From assembly GCA_016786885.1 (NCBI GenBank), contig JAEUVO010000027.1, forward strand, positions 1 through 64,000: a stretch of DNA of 64,000 nt, read 5' to 3'. The DNA comes from Chitinophagaceae bacterium. Its GTDB lineage: Bacteria > Bacteroidota > Bacteroidia > Chitinophagales > Chitinophagaceae. Below are positions 33,145-41,978 of the stretch, in pieces. How positions within the stretch are numbered: position 1 is the first letter of the stretch; each line of letters opens with the position of its first letter. Made by a program: the position numbers and the translations under genes. The notes below the pieces were generated by a model. It was not told where the DNA came from. It saw nothing but the letters and a program-made list of their open reading frames with translations, and made no database searches.

Positions 33145-34284
33145 ATGAAGCCTGCCACAAAGTTTATACATGCCGGTGCAGAACCAGATCCCTCTACCGG
33201 TTCAATTATGACCCCTATTTTCCAAACTTCCACTTATGTGCAGGAAGCACCGGGGGTTAATAAAGGTTTTGAATATGCCCGCAGCCAGAACCCAACCCGT
33301 AAAGCATTGGAAGAAGCGTTGGCAATAATTGAGAATGGAAAATTTGGTCTAGCATTCAGCAGTGGTGTGGCGGCTACAGATGCCGTTATAAAATTATTAA
33401 CTCCGGGAGATGAAGTGATCTGTGCGAATGATATGTATGGCGGTACTTATCGTTTATTCACCAAAGTATTTGAACGGTTTGGTATCGTTTTTAAATATGT
33501 GGACACAACAAATACAAAGAATGTGTCAGATGCCGTGACCTTAAAAACAAAACTGGTATGGTTGGAAACCCCCACCAATCCATTGATGAACATTACAGAT
33601 ATTGCTGCAATCGCTTCTGTTACCAAAGGGAAGAATATACTGTTGGCAGTAGATAACACTTTTGCTTCCCCTGCACTGCAAAATCCACTGGACCTTGGTG
33701 CTGATATAGTAATGCACTCTGTTACCAAGTATCTCGGGGGACACAGTGATGTGATACAAGGCGCCCTTATTATGAATGATGCGGACTTAAGGGAAAAATT
33801 ATATTTCATTCAAAAAAGTTGCGGAGCAGTGCCCGGACCAATGGACTGCTTTCTTGTATTAAGAGGAATAAAGACATTAGGGGTGCGGATGAAAGCTCAT
33901 TGTGAGAATGGTGCAAAAATCGCCAATTGGCTCCGCCATCACTCAAAAGTTGGCAAAGTGTATTGGCCCGGCTTCGAAGATCATCCGGGTTATGCAGTGG
34001 CTAAAAAACAGATGAAAGATTTTGGCGGCATGATCTCTTTTGAACTAAAAAATGACAGTGTAGAAGAAGCAAAAAGGGTATTGTCCTCCACTCATCTTTT
34101 TTCATTAGCAGAAAGCCTGGGAGGTGTTGAATCCCTCATCAATCATCCGGCCAGCATGACCCATGCATCTATTCCGAGGGAAGAAAGAATAAAGAATGGT
34201 TTGTCTGATTCTTTGATAAGATTAAGTGTGGGCATTGAAGATGCAGATGATTTGATTGAAGATTTAAAGAAAGCCATTGGTTAG
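33145..34284 (+). CDS. Trans-sulfuration family PLP enzyme (cystathionine gamma-synthase/lyase)
   Basis: 379 residues of the Cys/Met-metabolism PLP family. Motifs: FIHAGAEPDPSTGSIMTPIFQTSTYVQ, the phosphate-binding AFSSGVAATDAVIKL, AVDNTFASPALQNPL with the cofactor Asp, the PLP Lys195 in HSVTKYLGGHSD, and SLGGVESLINHPASMTHASI with RLSVGIEDADDLIEDL near the end. Cystathionine gamma-synthase, gamma-lyase and beta-lyase are hard to tell apart by eye; the sequence is closest to the synthase/lyase group. The role is in methionine/cysteine interconversion. A TIGR02757 gene follows 11 nt downstream. Confidence 0.92.
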   Translation: MKPATKFIHAGAEPDPSTGSIMTPIFQTSTYVQEAPGVNKGFEYARSQNPTRKALEEALAIIENGKFGLAFSSGVAATDAVIKLLTPGDEVICANDMYGGTYRLFTKVFERFGIVFKYVDTTNTKNVSDAVTLKTKLVWLETPTNPLMNITDIAAIASVTKGKNILLAVDNTFASPALQNPLDLGADIVMHSVTKYLGGHSDVIQGALIMNDADLREKLYFIQKSCGAVPGPMDCFLVLRGIKTLGVRMKAHCENGAKIANWLRHHSKVGKVYWPGFEDHPGYAVAKKQMKDFGGMISFELKNDSVEEAKRVLSSTHLFSLAESLGGVESLINHPASMTHASIPREERIKNGLSDSLIRLSVGIEDADDLIEDLKKAIG

Positions 34285-34295
34285 TTAATGATATA

Positions 34296-35078
34296 ATGAA
34301 AGAAAGAGATTTAAAAGAATTTATTAACAGTAAGGTTGATTTATATAATCAACCTTCTTTTATTAAAAATGACCCTATCTCTGTACCTCATCTTTTCACC
34401 AAAAAACAGGATATCGAGATCGCCGGTTTCTTTGCAGCCATTTTTGCCTGGGGCAACCGGACAACGATCATCAACAAGGCTACCGAACTGATGCAGTTGA
34501 TGGATATGTCGCCTTATGAATTTTGTCTGAACCATGATTCGAACGGATTAAAAAGATTAATGGGATTTAAACATCGTACATTTAATGACACCGACCTGTT
34601 TTATTTCGTTGAATTCTTTAAACACCATTACAAACAGTATAAAAGCCTGGAAAATGCTTTTACCAGGCATGGCAATAATGTTGAAGAAATGCTAACCGGT
34701 TTTCATGACTATTTTTTTTCGTTGGATGACGTTCCGGTAAGAACCAAAAAACATATTGCCACTCCGGAGAGAAAATCCACCTGCAAAAGACTGAATATGT
34801 TCCTTCGCTGGATGGTACGGCAAGACGATAAAGGGGTTGATTTTGGGTTATGGAAAAAAATCTCTCCTTCACAGCTTATTTGCCCCATTGATCTGCATGT
34901 GGCAAGAGTAGCCCGCCGTTTACATCTCATTCAACGAAAGCAAACCGACTGGCAAACTGCATTGGAGCTAACGAATTACCTCCGAACTTTGGATAAAAAT
35001 GATCCGGTGAAATATGATTTTGCACTATTTGGACTTGGCGCTATAGAACCACGATTAAAAGGATTTAAATTGAGCTAG
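34296..35078 (+). CDS. TIGR02757 family protein (DUF2400)
   Basis: 260 residues, a helical protein of the TIGR02757/DUF2400 family conserved in Bacteroidota and spirochaetes. Diagnostic stretches are DPISVPHLFTKKQDIEIAGFFAAIFAWGNRTTIINKATELMQLM, GFKHRTFNDTDLFYF, KRLNMFLRWMVRQDDKGVDFGLW, and LICPIDLHVARVARRLHLI followed by KYDFALFGLGA. The last parts recall helix-hairpin-helix DNA glycosylases, so DNA repair is possible but unproven. It is linked to the trans-sulfuration gene by 11 nt and overlaps the next start by one base (TAGTG). Confidence 0.9.
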   Translation: MKERDLKEFINSKVDLYNQPSFIKNDPISVPHLFTKKQDIEIAGFFAAIFAWGNRTTIINKATELMQLMDMSPYEFCLNHDSNGLKRLMGFKHRTFNDTDLFYFVEFFKHHYKQYKSLENAFTRHGNNVEEMLTGFHDYFFSLDDVPVRTKKHIATPERKSTCKRLNMFLRWMVRQDDKGVDFGLWKKISPSQLICPIDLHVARVARRLHLIQRKQTDWQTALELTNYLRTLDKNDPVKYDFALFGLGAIEPRLKGFKLS

Positions 35079-35404
35079 TGGAAAAAGAAACAACATTACT
35101 AACCCAGGCTTTACAAAAAGACCTTAGCCTTGTGCCTTTACCAAACTCATCGTTTGAACAACTAAGGTCATCTCTTGCCAGCCATATCAATCACCTTATA
35201 AACCATGATTTTGAAAAGCTGGTCTTTTATCTCTATCGAATTGATGTGGATGAAGCAAGGATGAGAGCATTGCTGGCGCACAAAGAAGGTAATGATGCTC
35301 CCGTGCTAATTGCCGATCTGATCATTGAACGGCAATTACAAAAAATAAAAAGCCGGAGGACATCAGCTAAAAATGAAGATATCCCGGATGAAGAAAAGTG
35401 GTAG
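35078..35404 (+). CDS. Small hypothetical cytosolic protein
   Basis: 108 residues from a GTG start that overlaps the last base of the TIGR02757 stop, implying translational coupling. Helical; key stretches are QLRSSLASHINHLINHDFEKLVFYLYRIDVDEARMRALL and DAPVLIADLIIERQLQKIKSRR. The FxxLVxxLYRIDVxExxxR motif is a recurring small Bacteroidota protein pattern, but I know no function. It is likely the last gene of the operon starting at 33145 and is convergent with the lipase gene. Confidence 0.75.
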   Translation: MEKETTLLTQALQKDLSLVPLPNSSFEQLRSSLASHINHLINHDFEKLVFYLYRIDVDEARMRALLAHKEGNDAPVLIADLIIERQLQKIKSRRTSAKNEDIPDEEKW

Positions 35405-35446
35405 ATTCATAAACTTAGTTACAAAAAGACTTAATCAAGCCGGATG

Positions 35447-36478
35447 CTATTCCAGCTTCGTACTTCCCAGCAACTCTGCATACATATCAATTTTATGAAA
35501 CTGGTAAGCCTTATCAAAAATAGCCTCAACTGATAATGCCGTATTGGAAGAAACTTCATCCTTATTCGTTAATAGTCTAAGATGCTTCTGGCTTTGTGTA
35601 TACTTATTGGTTTTATTAATCACATTCGTCTTCTCCAATATCTCGCCAGCTATATTCAATAAGTTTTCACTGCTCAGTCCATCAGCGATTCCGTTTAAAT
35701 TCAATTTACTCAATTGCACCACACTGTCAAGTCCAATTATTTTTGCCAGTTCCCCGATCCGTTCTGTATCCGGAAACACTGGTGCAATATCTTTATTGGT
35801 CGTATACCTTTCACCTGCAGGGAATTTTTCTTCTATATCCTGTACAAAAGCTGCATTGCCTGCTGCTGGTGCACCAAAAGTGATGAGCTGAAGGTTAATC
35901 TTCTTGTCAGCAGGTAATTCATTTTTCAGGTAACCAGCTAATGGGTAAGCCAGGTTACCTCCCAGGCTGTGTCCCGTGATAACAATACTGGCATGAGCCG
36001 GAATTTTTTGTTCAATGAATTCTTTTATGTTCAGCCCCGTTGTATTATCCTTTAGCAGCAATAGATTTTGAAAACCTGTCCAGGCGCCATTGCTTATATA
36101 GGCCTCCTTAACAGTATCTGTATAGTTCCATGATTTTATACGGAATATATTTAAGTCCTGCAGGATAAAATTCTGGAAGCCTTCATTACTGAATTCAAGA
36201 ACGGATCCTCTTATAACGAGAGAGTATTGTTCTGTAGTCTTATTTTTTGCAATAATGGCATAATTACCATTTACAGCCCTGGGCAAAAACACAACTTCAT
36301 ATAGCGGAGCATACTTTTCAAAAGCCACAACAGTGCTATCCTTGTATATAAGCTGGTTCAGCCGTACTACCTCTTTAGCCGCTAAAAAAGGGGCATCAGA
36401 TTGTTTTGTTTTACCAGACTGACAGGCAACCAGGCTAATAACAAAAAAGAAAACTAAAATAGGTCCTGCTTTTCTCAT
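35447..36478 (-). CDS. Lipase-family (class 3-like alpha/beta hydrolase) lipoprotein
   Basis: 343 residues. Lipoprotein signal MRKAGPILVFFFVISLVAC (Cys19). The alpha/beta hydrolase core has the nucleophile elbow GHSLGG with Ser171, after ASIVITGHSLGGNLAYPLAGYL; the strand ITFGAPAAGNAAFVQD is typical of class 3 lipases. A likely acid lies in the NKDIAPVFPDTE region. It probably hydrolyses an ester at the envelope; true lipase activity is inferred only from the fold. The C-terminal 100 residues are helical and unassigned. Confidence 0.83.
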   Translation of the reverse strand: MRKAGPILVFFFVISLVACQSGKTKQSDAPFLAAKEVVRLNQLIYKDSTVVAFEKYAPLYEVVFLPRAVNGNYAIIAKNKTTEQYSLVIRGSVLEFSNEGFQNFILQDLNIFRIKSWNYTDTVKEAYISNGAWTGFQNLLLLKDNTTGLNIKEFIEQKIPAHASIVITGHSLGGNLAYPLAGYLKNELPADKKINLQLITFGAPAAGNAAFVQDIEEKFPAGERYTTNKDIAPVFPDTERIGELAKIIGLDSVVQLSKLNLNGIADGLSSENLLNIAGEILEKTNVINKTNKYTQSQKHLRLLTNKDEVSSNTALSVEAIFDKAYQFHKIDMYAELLGSTKLE

Positions 36479-36498
36479 GCACTTCTTTTAATTAAAAA

Positions 36499-36521
36499 TC
36501 CCGTCAGTAATTCCAACGGGA
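36499..36521 (-). terminator. Terminator after fatty acid hydroxylase gene
   Basis: ATCCCGT / ACGGGAT stem, followed on the minus strand by TTTTTAA. A second hairpin ACCCTTC/GAAGGGT lies at 36546-36565. Confidence 0.65.
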
Positions 36522-36570
36522 TATAAAGTTAATCTTAAAAATATTACCCTTCGCCTGAGAAGGGTCATCG

Positions 36571-37239
36571 TCATTTTTTCTTCTCAAACATCAGCTCTTT
36601 CACCTTTTCTTTATCTTCTTTTTCTCTCTTCAGGTCAAACATGGTTCCGAACACATGATCCCACAAAGTGGAACTGACTCCGTATCCGTTATGTTCATTT
36701 TTATAATGATGCAGGTGGTGATTTCTCCATAATCCCTTCATCCATTTGAATGGCGGGTTCCAGGCATGAATGGCATAATGCATGGTACCATACATCAGGT
36801 ATCCCAACAGGAATCCGGGGAAGAACATAAAAGCATAAGAGCCCATGATCAGGTACATCAATCCAAATAATGTAGATGAAATGATAAGACTGGGCACCGG
36901 CGGCATAAACAGCCTTTGTTTATCTCTCGGATAATGATGATGATTACCGTGCAATGTATATACAAATTTGGTCGCTCCGGGTGTTTTGGGCACCCAATGA
37001 AAAATATAGCGGTGGGCTATATACTCAAAGAATGACCAGAAGAACATACCGCCGAAAAATACCAGCAATATGGTGCCGGTACTGTATCCGTATTTAGTGG
37101 CAGCCAGGTAAATAATATAAGTCAGTATCGGGATATACATTCCCCATATCACCAGTGGATGTGCTTTGGTCAGCGCCTCCAAAAAATCATTCTTGAATAA
37201 ACGAGCCTGGCCTTTATTATGAATTTTTTCGAATTCCAT
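36571..37239 (-). CDS. Fatty acid hydroxylase superfamily membrane enzyme
   Basis: 222 residues with about four membrane helices and the di-iron histidine boxes of the sterol desaturase/fatty acid hydroxylase superfamily: HRYIFHW, HGNHHHYPRD, HYAIH and HHLHHYKNEHNGYG. Size and box spacing resemble the fatty acid 2-hydroxylase group. In Bacteroidota such enzymes may hydroxylate sphingolipid or lipid A acyl chains; the substrate here is inference. A TATCTTTG box (37244-37251) is only 4 nt before the ATG. Confidence 0.9.
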   Translation of the reverse strand: MEFEKIHNKGQARLFKNDFLEALTKAHPLVIWGMYIPILTYIIYLAATKYGYSTGTILLVFFGGMFFWSFFEYIAHRYIFHWVPKTPGATKFVYTLHGNHHHYPRDKQRLFMPPVPSLIISSTLFGLMYLIMGSYAFMFFPGFLLGYLMYGTMHYAIHAWNPPFKWMKGLWRNHHLHHYKNEHNGYGVSSTLWDHVFGTMFDLKREKEDKEKVKELMFEKKK

Positions 37240-37243
37240 TGTG

Positions 37244-37251
37244 CAAAGATA
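37244..37251 (-). promoter_or_regulatory. -7 box abutting fatty acid hydroxylase start
   Basis: Minus-strand TATCTTTG followed by CACA then ATG; transcription would begin at or within the start codon if used. Confidence 0.45.
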
Positions 37252-37313
37252 AGGGGGGTAAGTGGTGATTGGGAAATAGTAACCAGGGCTTTTTATAAGC
37301 GGGACGCCTGATT

Positions 37314-39890
37314 TTAATCAGGTCTTAACAGTTCATCAACCCGCTGAAACTGATAGCCTTTTGCTTTCAGGTATTTAATCAGTTGCGGAAGCTGGTGATA
37401 AAATTTATCTGTCCGCATCGTATCGGTACCTATATGCATTAAAAGAAGGAATCCGTTCAACCCCGTTGGCTTTCCTTTCTCATAATTAATAATCGACTGA
37501 TAAATCTCTTCGCTGCTGCGATAATTTCTATCAGCCGGTGTGGTGTAGTCGGCATGGCTGCGGGTACCGGGAGTATAATTGATGAGCTGCAAACCCATTT
37601 CTTTTGTCCAGCTGGCAATGGAATCATTATACCATTCATAAGGTGGCAGAAACAACTGTACATTTTCTGTTTTTACACCTGTTGCTTCCAATGCAGCCAT
37701 GTTATCAAAAAGATCAGTTTGAAATTGTTTTTTACTCACCAGCAAACTATCCCGGTTGACCCCGTCGCAATACAATAAGTGTTTGTCAGAATGAGGGCCT
37801 ATATAATTTCCTTCTTGTTTCAGTTGCTGAATCATTGGACGAAAAGAAGGGTTACTGCAAAAGTCACCGGTAAAAAAGAAAGAGGCTTTCACTTTTTCCC
37901 GCTGCAATGTTTTGACAATAAAATCCCCTCCATCTGCAAATTCATGCCCGGTAAATACCAATGCAATTTTTTTGCTTGCTGTATCACCTCTTATTATCGC
38001 TCCATGGTTATAAGAAAAGTTGTTCTTTAATGATTTTCCATAAGTCTCCCCCTTCAGGAGAGATTTAGAGGGAGGGGAGGCATTTTCTTTTGCAGCCAGC
38101 AAATAGATCAATGAAGCAGTGCCATCCATTGTAGGTTCATTAGTACTGTAATCACCATAATCATCATGGTACACAGCCAGGTCGCTTTGAAATTCAGCGT
38201 ACTCATCCGGTTCATATAGTTTGATGCCAATGAGATTATTGTAGATGCTTCCGTAAACCGGGCCATCAACAAGGCCGCCGTCGATCGGGTAATTTTTGAT
38301 ATGTGTAAACGCTGAATGCGGATCTGCCGGTGTATCGCCCCATGATGGTAAACCATATACCATAGATGTTCCCCATGGATTGCAACCGAACAGCCAGTCA
38401 AAATTGGCTTGTTCCAGTTCATCAAATGTTTTATCGCCTGTCAGTTGTTTATACCAATAACACTGAATAGCAAATGAAGTGGTGAGATTATTACTGCACC
38501 AGATAAAAGGAATGCCGCGATAGAAAGCATTTTGTTTGGCTTTGCTCCAGACGAGCTGAATGCCTTTTTTATAATATCCAATTACTGTATTATAATCTGA
38601 CTTAATTCTTGAGGGGTAGCCAACCCCGCTTTTAAGAAGCTTAGCCGTTTCATAATGTCCAATATTAATAAACGGGTACCATTGGTAATGTTTTGCAGTA
38701 TCTTGGCCCAACCAGGGAGTAACAGGCTCTTGCTTTGGCCAAAACATAATTGAATTAAACTGAGCAGCACATTCAATGCTACCACTATTAATATCCATCT
38801 GGGCAATACTTACCCAGGCCAATTCCATATCATCGGTCCAGTTGTCTTCAGCATATATATATGGTGATTTAACCGAAGCCGTTTGTGTTACACCTCGTTT
38901 TTCATGACGATAATAGTAAGCAGTTTTGGCTTTATTAAATAATATCTTAGAAAAGCCACTATCATATTTAGAAAAAACCTGATTTCCCAATGCAAACGCA
39001 CTGGCAAGTTTTCCCGCTGTTGAACTAGTACCCGTCGTTGCATTCATGAACTTTCCCCTTTGCTGCGGTTCACCACTTACAAAATAAACCGGCCGTTCAT
39101 ATCCTCTTCCGTAAAAAGTATCCTGTCCCGGTAAGCGCATACCCATATGGTCCCTGTCATCCGCTATCTGGTTAAACATCCAATTATCCTTCGGGTGCAT
39201 TTTCAATAACCAGTCAAGTCCCCACTTCGCTTCATCCAGCACATCAGCCATGCCGTTCTTTCCGTCCAAACCGTTGGCTTGTTTTTCATCGGTGAACACC
39301 TGGGGGAAATCACGGTAAGCCATCAGCAAATGATAGGTGGCATTGGCCGAAGTTGCTGAGTACTGTAAATAATCCGATGCGTCATGCCAGCCGCCCACCA
39401 CATCTATTCTTGTACTGTCTTCAATACCGGCTTTTTCGCCATACAGTACATAACCATCATGGGTATGACAACTGTCTTTTAAAAAAGGATTGAACCCGGT
39501 TCTTTGCTGGCGCATATAGCGCAAACAAAAATCAGCAGCCCCTTTGTACACATCTTCACCTATTTCAAATTCAGGAGATTTAACTCCTCCCGCCTGCAGA
39601 TAATAATGCCCAGGTTTTTTGAAAGAAGAAAAATTCAACCGGTATGTTTGTTTAAAAGGTCCATATACCCCAAAGGCTTTTCCCGCCTTCCCTGTTGCCA
39701 CTATTTTCTTTGAAGCCGAATTAACCAACTCCCAATTAACCAATGCCTTTTCTTCTTTACTGCACCAAACAGCAACCTTCACGCCATTCGGAGCATAACC
39801 CAACTGGTTAATACGGATCCAACTTTGTGGTTGCTGAGCAAAAGAGATAACAGGCAGCAGCAGTAGTAGTAAAGACCATTTTTTCATCAC
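37314..39890 (-). CDS. GH9 glycoside hydrolase fused to a polysaccharide deacetylase-like domain
   Basis: 858 residues: signal peptide MMKKWSLLLLLLPVISFAQ; a CelD-type Ig-like domain (~20-105, WIRINQLGYAPNGVKVAVW); a GH9 (alpha/alpha)6 barrel (~115-600); and a C-terminal NodB/CE4-like domain (~640-858). GH9 catalytic residues are present: Asp170/Asp173 in GGWHDASDY and Glu585 in TNEPTMDG. The CE4 part keeps HSDKH (metal His), PPYEW and LLLMHIG, but its first motif reads VFTGHEFADGG instead of TFDDG, so its activity is doubtful. The protein is probably a periplasmic or secreted beta-glucan/chitooligosaccharide-active enzyme. Substrate unknown. Confidence 0.9.
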   Translation of the reverse strand: MMKKWSLLLLLLPVISFAQQPQSWIRINQLGYAPNGVKVAVWCSKEEKALVNWELVNSASKKIVATGKAGKAFGVYGPFKQTYRLNFSSFKKPGHYYLQAGGVKSPEFEIGEDVYKGAADFCLRYMRQQRTGFNPFLKDSCHTHDGYVLYGEKAGIEDSTRIDVVGGWHDASDYLQYSATSANATYHLLMAYRDFPQVFTDEKQANGLDGKNGMADVLDEAKWGLDWLLKMHPKDNWMFNQIADDRDHMGMRLPGQDTFYGRGYERPVYFVSGEPQQRGKFMNATTGTSSTAGKLASAFALGNQVFSKYDSGFSKILFNKAKTAYYYRHEKRGVTQTASVKSPYIYAEDNWTDDMELAWVSIAQMDINSGSIECAAQFNSIMFWPKQEPVTPWLGQDTAKHYQWYPFINIGHYETAKLLKSGVGYPSRIKSDYNTVIGYYKKGIQLVWSKAKQNAFYRGIPFIWCSNNLTTSFAIQCYWYKQLTGDKTFDELEQANFDWLFGCNPWGTSMVYGLPSWGDTPADPHSAFTHIKNYPIDGGLVDGPVYGSIYNNLIGIKLYEPDEYAEFQSDLAVYHDDYGDYSTNEPTMDGTASLIYLLAAKENASPPSKSLLKGETYGKSLKNNFSYNHGAIIRGDTASKKIALVFTGHEFADGGDFIVKTLQREKVKASFFFTGDFCSNPSFRPMIQQLKQEGNYIGPHSDKHLLYCDGVNRDSLLVSKKQFQTDLFDNMAALEATGVKTENVQLFLPPYEWYNDSIASWTKEMGLQLINYTPGTRSHADYTTPADRNYRSSEEIYQSIINYEKGKPTGLNGFLLLMHIGTDTMRTDKFYHQLPQLIKYLKAKGYQFQRVDELLRPD

Positions 39891-39940
39891 TCCAATTTAC
39901 AAACAACCTCGCTAACTTAGCGGCCAATAATACCACTTAG

Positions 39941-40945
39941 ATGAAATTAGTAACCTACCTGAAAGAAGAAAGAGAGCAATTGGGAATACTTATCAACGAT
40001 ATTATATATGATATGGAAGTGCTGCACCCCGATCTGCCCAACAGCATGAACCTGTTGCTGAACTATTGGGAAGAATATTTTCCTGTGGCACAGGCCGGTG
40101 AATTGATGCTGAGAGAAGGGACCAGGACAAGTAGTAAAGGCGTCTCACTCAAAGATGTTCAATTATTGGCTCCTGTTCCGTTTCCTACCAGTTGCCGTGA
40201 CGGCTATGCTTTTCGCCAGCATGTGGCAGCAGCAAGAAGAAACCGCAAAGTAGATATGATTCCGGAGTTTGACCAGTACCCGATCTTTTATTTTACCAAT
40301 CACCACAGCATACAGGGCCCCGGTGATATCCGTTGCATGCCGGATCATTTTGAAAAACTGGATTTTGAGCTGGAGGCAGCTATCGTTATCTGCAAACATG
40401 GAAGAAACATAAAAGCAGCCGAAGCAGATGAATATATCGGGGGGCTGATGATCATGAATGACATGAGTGCAAGAAGATTGCAGATGGAAGAAATGCTGCT
40501 TAACCTAGGCCCTGCCAAAGGGAAAGATTTCTCTACTGTAATCGGGCCGTGGTTAGTGACACTGGATGAACTGGCCCCGTTGGAAATTCCCGCCAAAGAA
40601 AACCATACCGGCAAAAGCTGGAACCTCCGGATGCAATGTTGGGTGAATGGCAAACAGGTGAGTGATGGCAACGTGGGTGACATGGACTGGACCTTTGCCG
40701 AGATCATTGAAAGGGCTTCTTATGGCGTAGACCTTTATCCCGGTGATGTGATCGGCAGTGGCACCGTAGGCACTGGTTGTTTTCTTGAACTTAACGGAAC
40801 AGGCAAACTGAACGATCCAAACTATGCCGAACAATGGCTTCAGCCAAATGATGTAGTGGAAATGGAAATTGATGGCTTAGGAAAATTAAGCAATACCATT
40901 ATGGCAGAAGAAAGCGATTGGAGTATTTTGAAGTTAAAGAAATAG
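39941..40945 (+). CDS. Fumarylacetoacetate hydrolase family protein
   Basis: 334 residues with an FAH C-terminal catalytic fold. PIFYFTNHHSIQGPGDI, KLDFELEAAIVI (metal-binding Glu pair), GLMIMNDMSARRLQMEE, KGKDFSTVIGPWLVT and GDVIGSGTVGTGCFLELNG fit the fumarylacetoacetase/acylpyruvase superfamily. The N-terminal 80 residues resemble the SH3-like domain of two-domain members. It cleaves carbon-carbon bonds in beta-diketones; the true fumarylacetoacetase role in tyrosine breakdown is plausible. It is followed after 82 bp by a flavin reductase gene. Confidence 0.88.
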   Translation: MKLVTYLKEEREQLGILINDIIYDMEVLHPDLPNSMNLLLNYWEEYFPVAQAGELMLREGTRTSSKGVSLKDVQLLAPVPFPTSCRDGYAFRQHVAAARRNRKVDMIPEFDQYPIFYFTNHHSIQGPGDIRCMPDHFEKLDFELEAAIVICKHGRNIKAAEADEYIGGLMIMNDMSARRLQMEEMLLNLGPAKGKDFSTVIGPWLVTLDELAPLEIPAKENHTGKSWNLRMQCWVNGKQVSDGNVGDMDWTFAEIIERASYGVDLYPGDVIGSGTVGTGCFLELNGTGKLNDPNYAEQWLQPNDVVEMEIDGLGKLSNTIMAEESDWSILKLKK

Positions 40946-40972
40946 AACGCCGATCATTATGATTCTCACGAT

Positions 40973-41021
40973 TAACGCAGTGAAATCATAACGTATCAAA
41001 ATCATCATCAAAATCTGCGTT
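40973..41021. repeat. Short REP-like inverted repeat
   Basis: AACGCAG (40974-40980) and CTGCGTT (41015-41021) flank A/T-rich ATCAT words, between the FAH and flavin reductase genes. Confidence 0.4.
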
Positions 41022-41027
41022 CATTTT

Positions 41028-41909
41028 ATGATCATTGATTTAAAAGATTTAAAACCGGCTGAAAAGCAATATTACCTGCAGCATGTTGTTGCACCAAGAC
41101 CTATTTGTTTTGCCTCCACAATAGATAAAGCGGGCCATGTAAATCTCAGCCCCTTCAGCTTCTTTAATCTTTTTTCTTCTAATCCTCCTGTTGTAGTATT
41201 CTCACCTTCGAGGAGAGTAAGAGATAATACAACAAAACATACACTGGAAAATGTACTGGAGGTGCCGGAGGTGGTGATCAATATTGTAACCTATGATATG
41301 GTACAGCAGACCTCGCTGGCCAGTTGTGAGTTTCCTAAAGAGGTTAACGAGTTTACAAAAGCAGGTTTTACAGAAGAACCTGCCACCCTGGTAAAACCTC
41401 CCATGGTCAAGGAAAGTAAAGTGAAAATGGAATGTAAAGTTGTTGAAGTAAAATCATTGGGAAATGAAGGTGGCGCAGGCAACCTGGTCATTTGCGAAGT
41501 ATTGCGTATGCATATTGACGACTCCCTGGTTGACGAAAACAGGAAACTAGATCAGCGAAAGATCAATCATGTGGCCCGGCTTGGCGGAGATTGGTATTGT
41601 GTGGTCAATGAACATAATTTGTTCCAGGTAGAAAAGCCTAATGTTCAATTAGGAATTGGTATTGATGCACTACCGGCTTCTATCCGAAACAGTAAGATCT
41701 TATCCGGGAACAATCTTGGCCAGCTGGCCAATGTGCATGATATGCCAGTCGTAGAACCTTCTTTTGACGATAACCACCTGAAGCAGATTATCCAGTATTA
41801 CAGTATTAATCCTGATGAAATGGAGAAAGAAATTCATTCTTATGCTAAAAAATTATTGAATGAATGCAAAGTAAAAGAGGCCTGGCAGGTATTGCTTGCC
41901 ACTTCCTAA
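41028..41909 (+). CDS. Flavin reductase family protein
   Basis: 293 residues. The first ~200 form an FMN-binding split barrel: QHVVAPRPICFASTIDKAGHVNLSPFSFFNLFSSNPPVVVFSPSRR (flavin-binding PRPI and NLSPFSFF motifs), then TKHTLENVLEVPEVVINIV and LASCEFPKEVNEF. The last ~90 residues are a helical extension seen in Bacteroidota versions. It supplies reduced flavin or acts directly on a flavin-linked substrate. Next to an FAH-family hydrolase it may serve aromatic or tyrosine catabolism. Confidence 0.88.
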   Translation: MIIDLKDLKPAEKQYYLQHVVAPRPICFASTIDKAGHVNLSPFSFFNLFSSNPPVVVFSPSRRVRDNTTKHTLENVLEVPEVVINIVTYDMVQQTSLASCEFPKEVNEFTKAGFTEEPATLVKPPMVKESKVKMECKVVEVKSLGNEGGAGNLVICEVLRMHIDDSLVDENRKLDQRKINHVARLGGDWYCVVNEHNLFQVEKPNVQLGIGIDALPASIRNSKILSGNNLGQLANVHDMPVVEPSFDDNHLKQIIQYYSINPDEMEKEIHSYAKKLLNECKVKEAWQVLLATS

Positions 41910-41944
41910 CCACTTATACTGTTTATAATATCAGGATAGTTTTC

Positions 41945-41952
41945 TATCTTTA
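41945..41952 (+). promoter_or_regulatory. -7-like box upstream of OmpA-like lipoprotein gene
   Basis: TATCTTTA, 26 nt before the ATG at 41979. Confidence 0.4.
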
Positions 41953-41978
41953 AAGAGGCCCGAAAAGTATACATACTT

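Noticed and set aside
37457..39713. Several open frames on both strands inside the GH9 fusion gene (e.g. 38108-38425)
   Set aside because: They are shadows of the long coding frame, lack family features, and the main frame has clear GH9 and NodB motifs.
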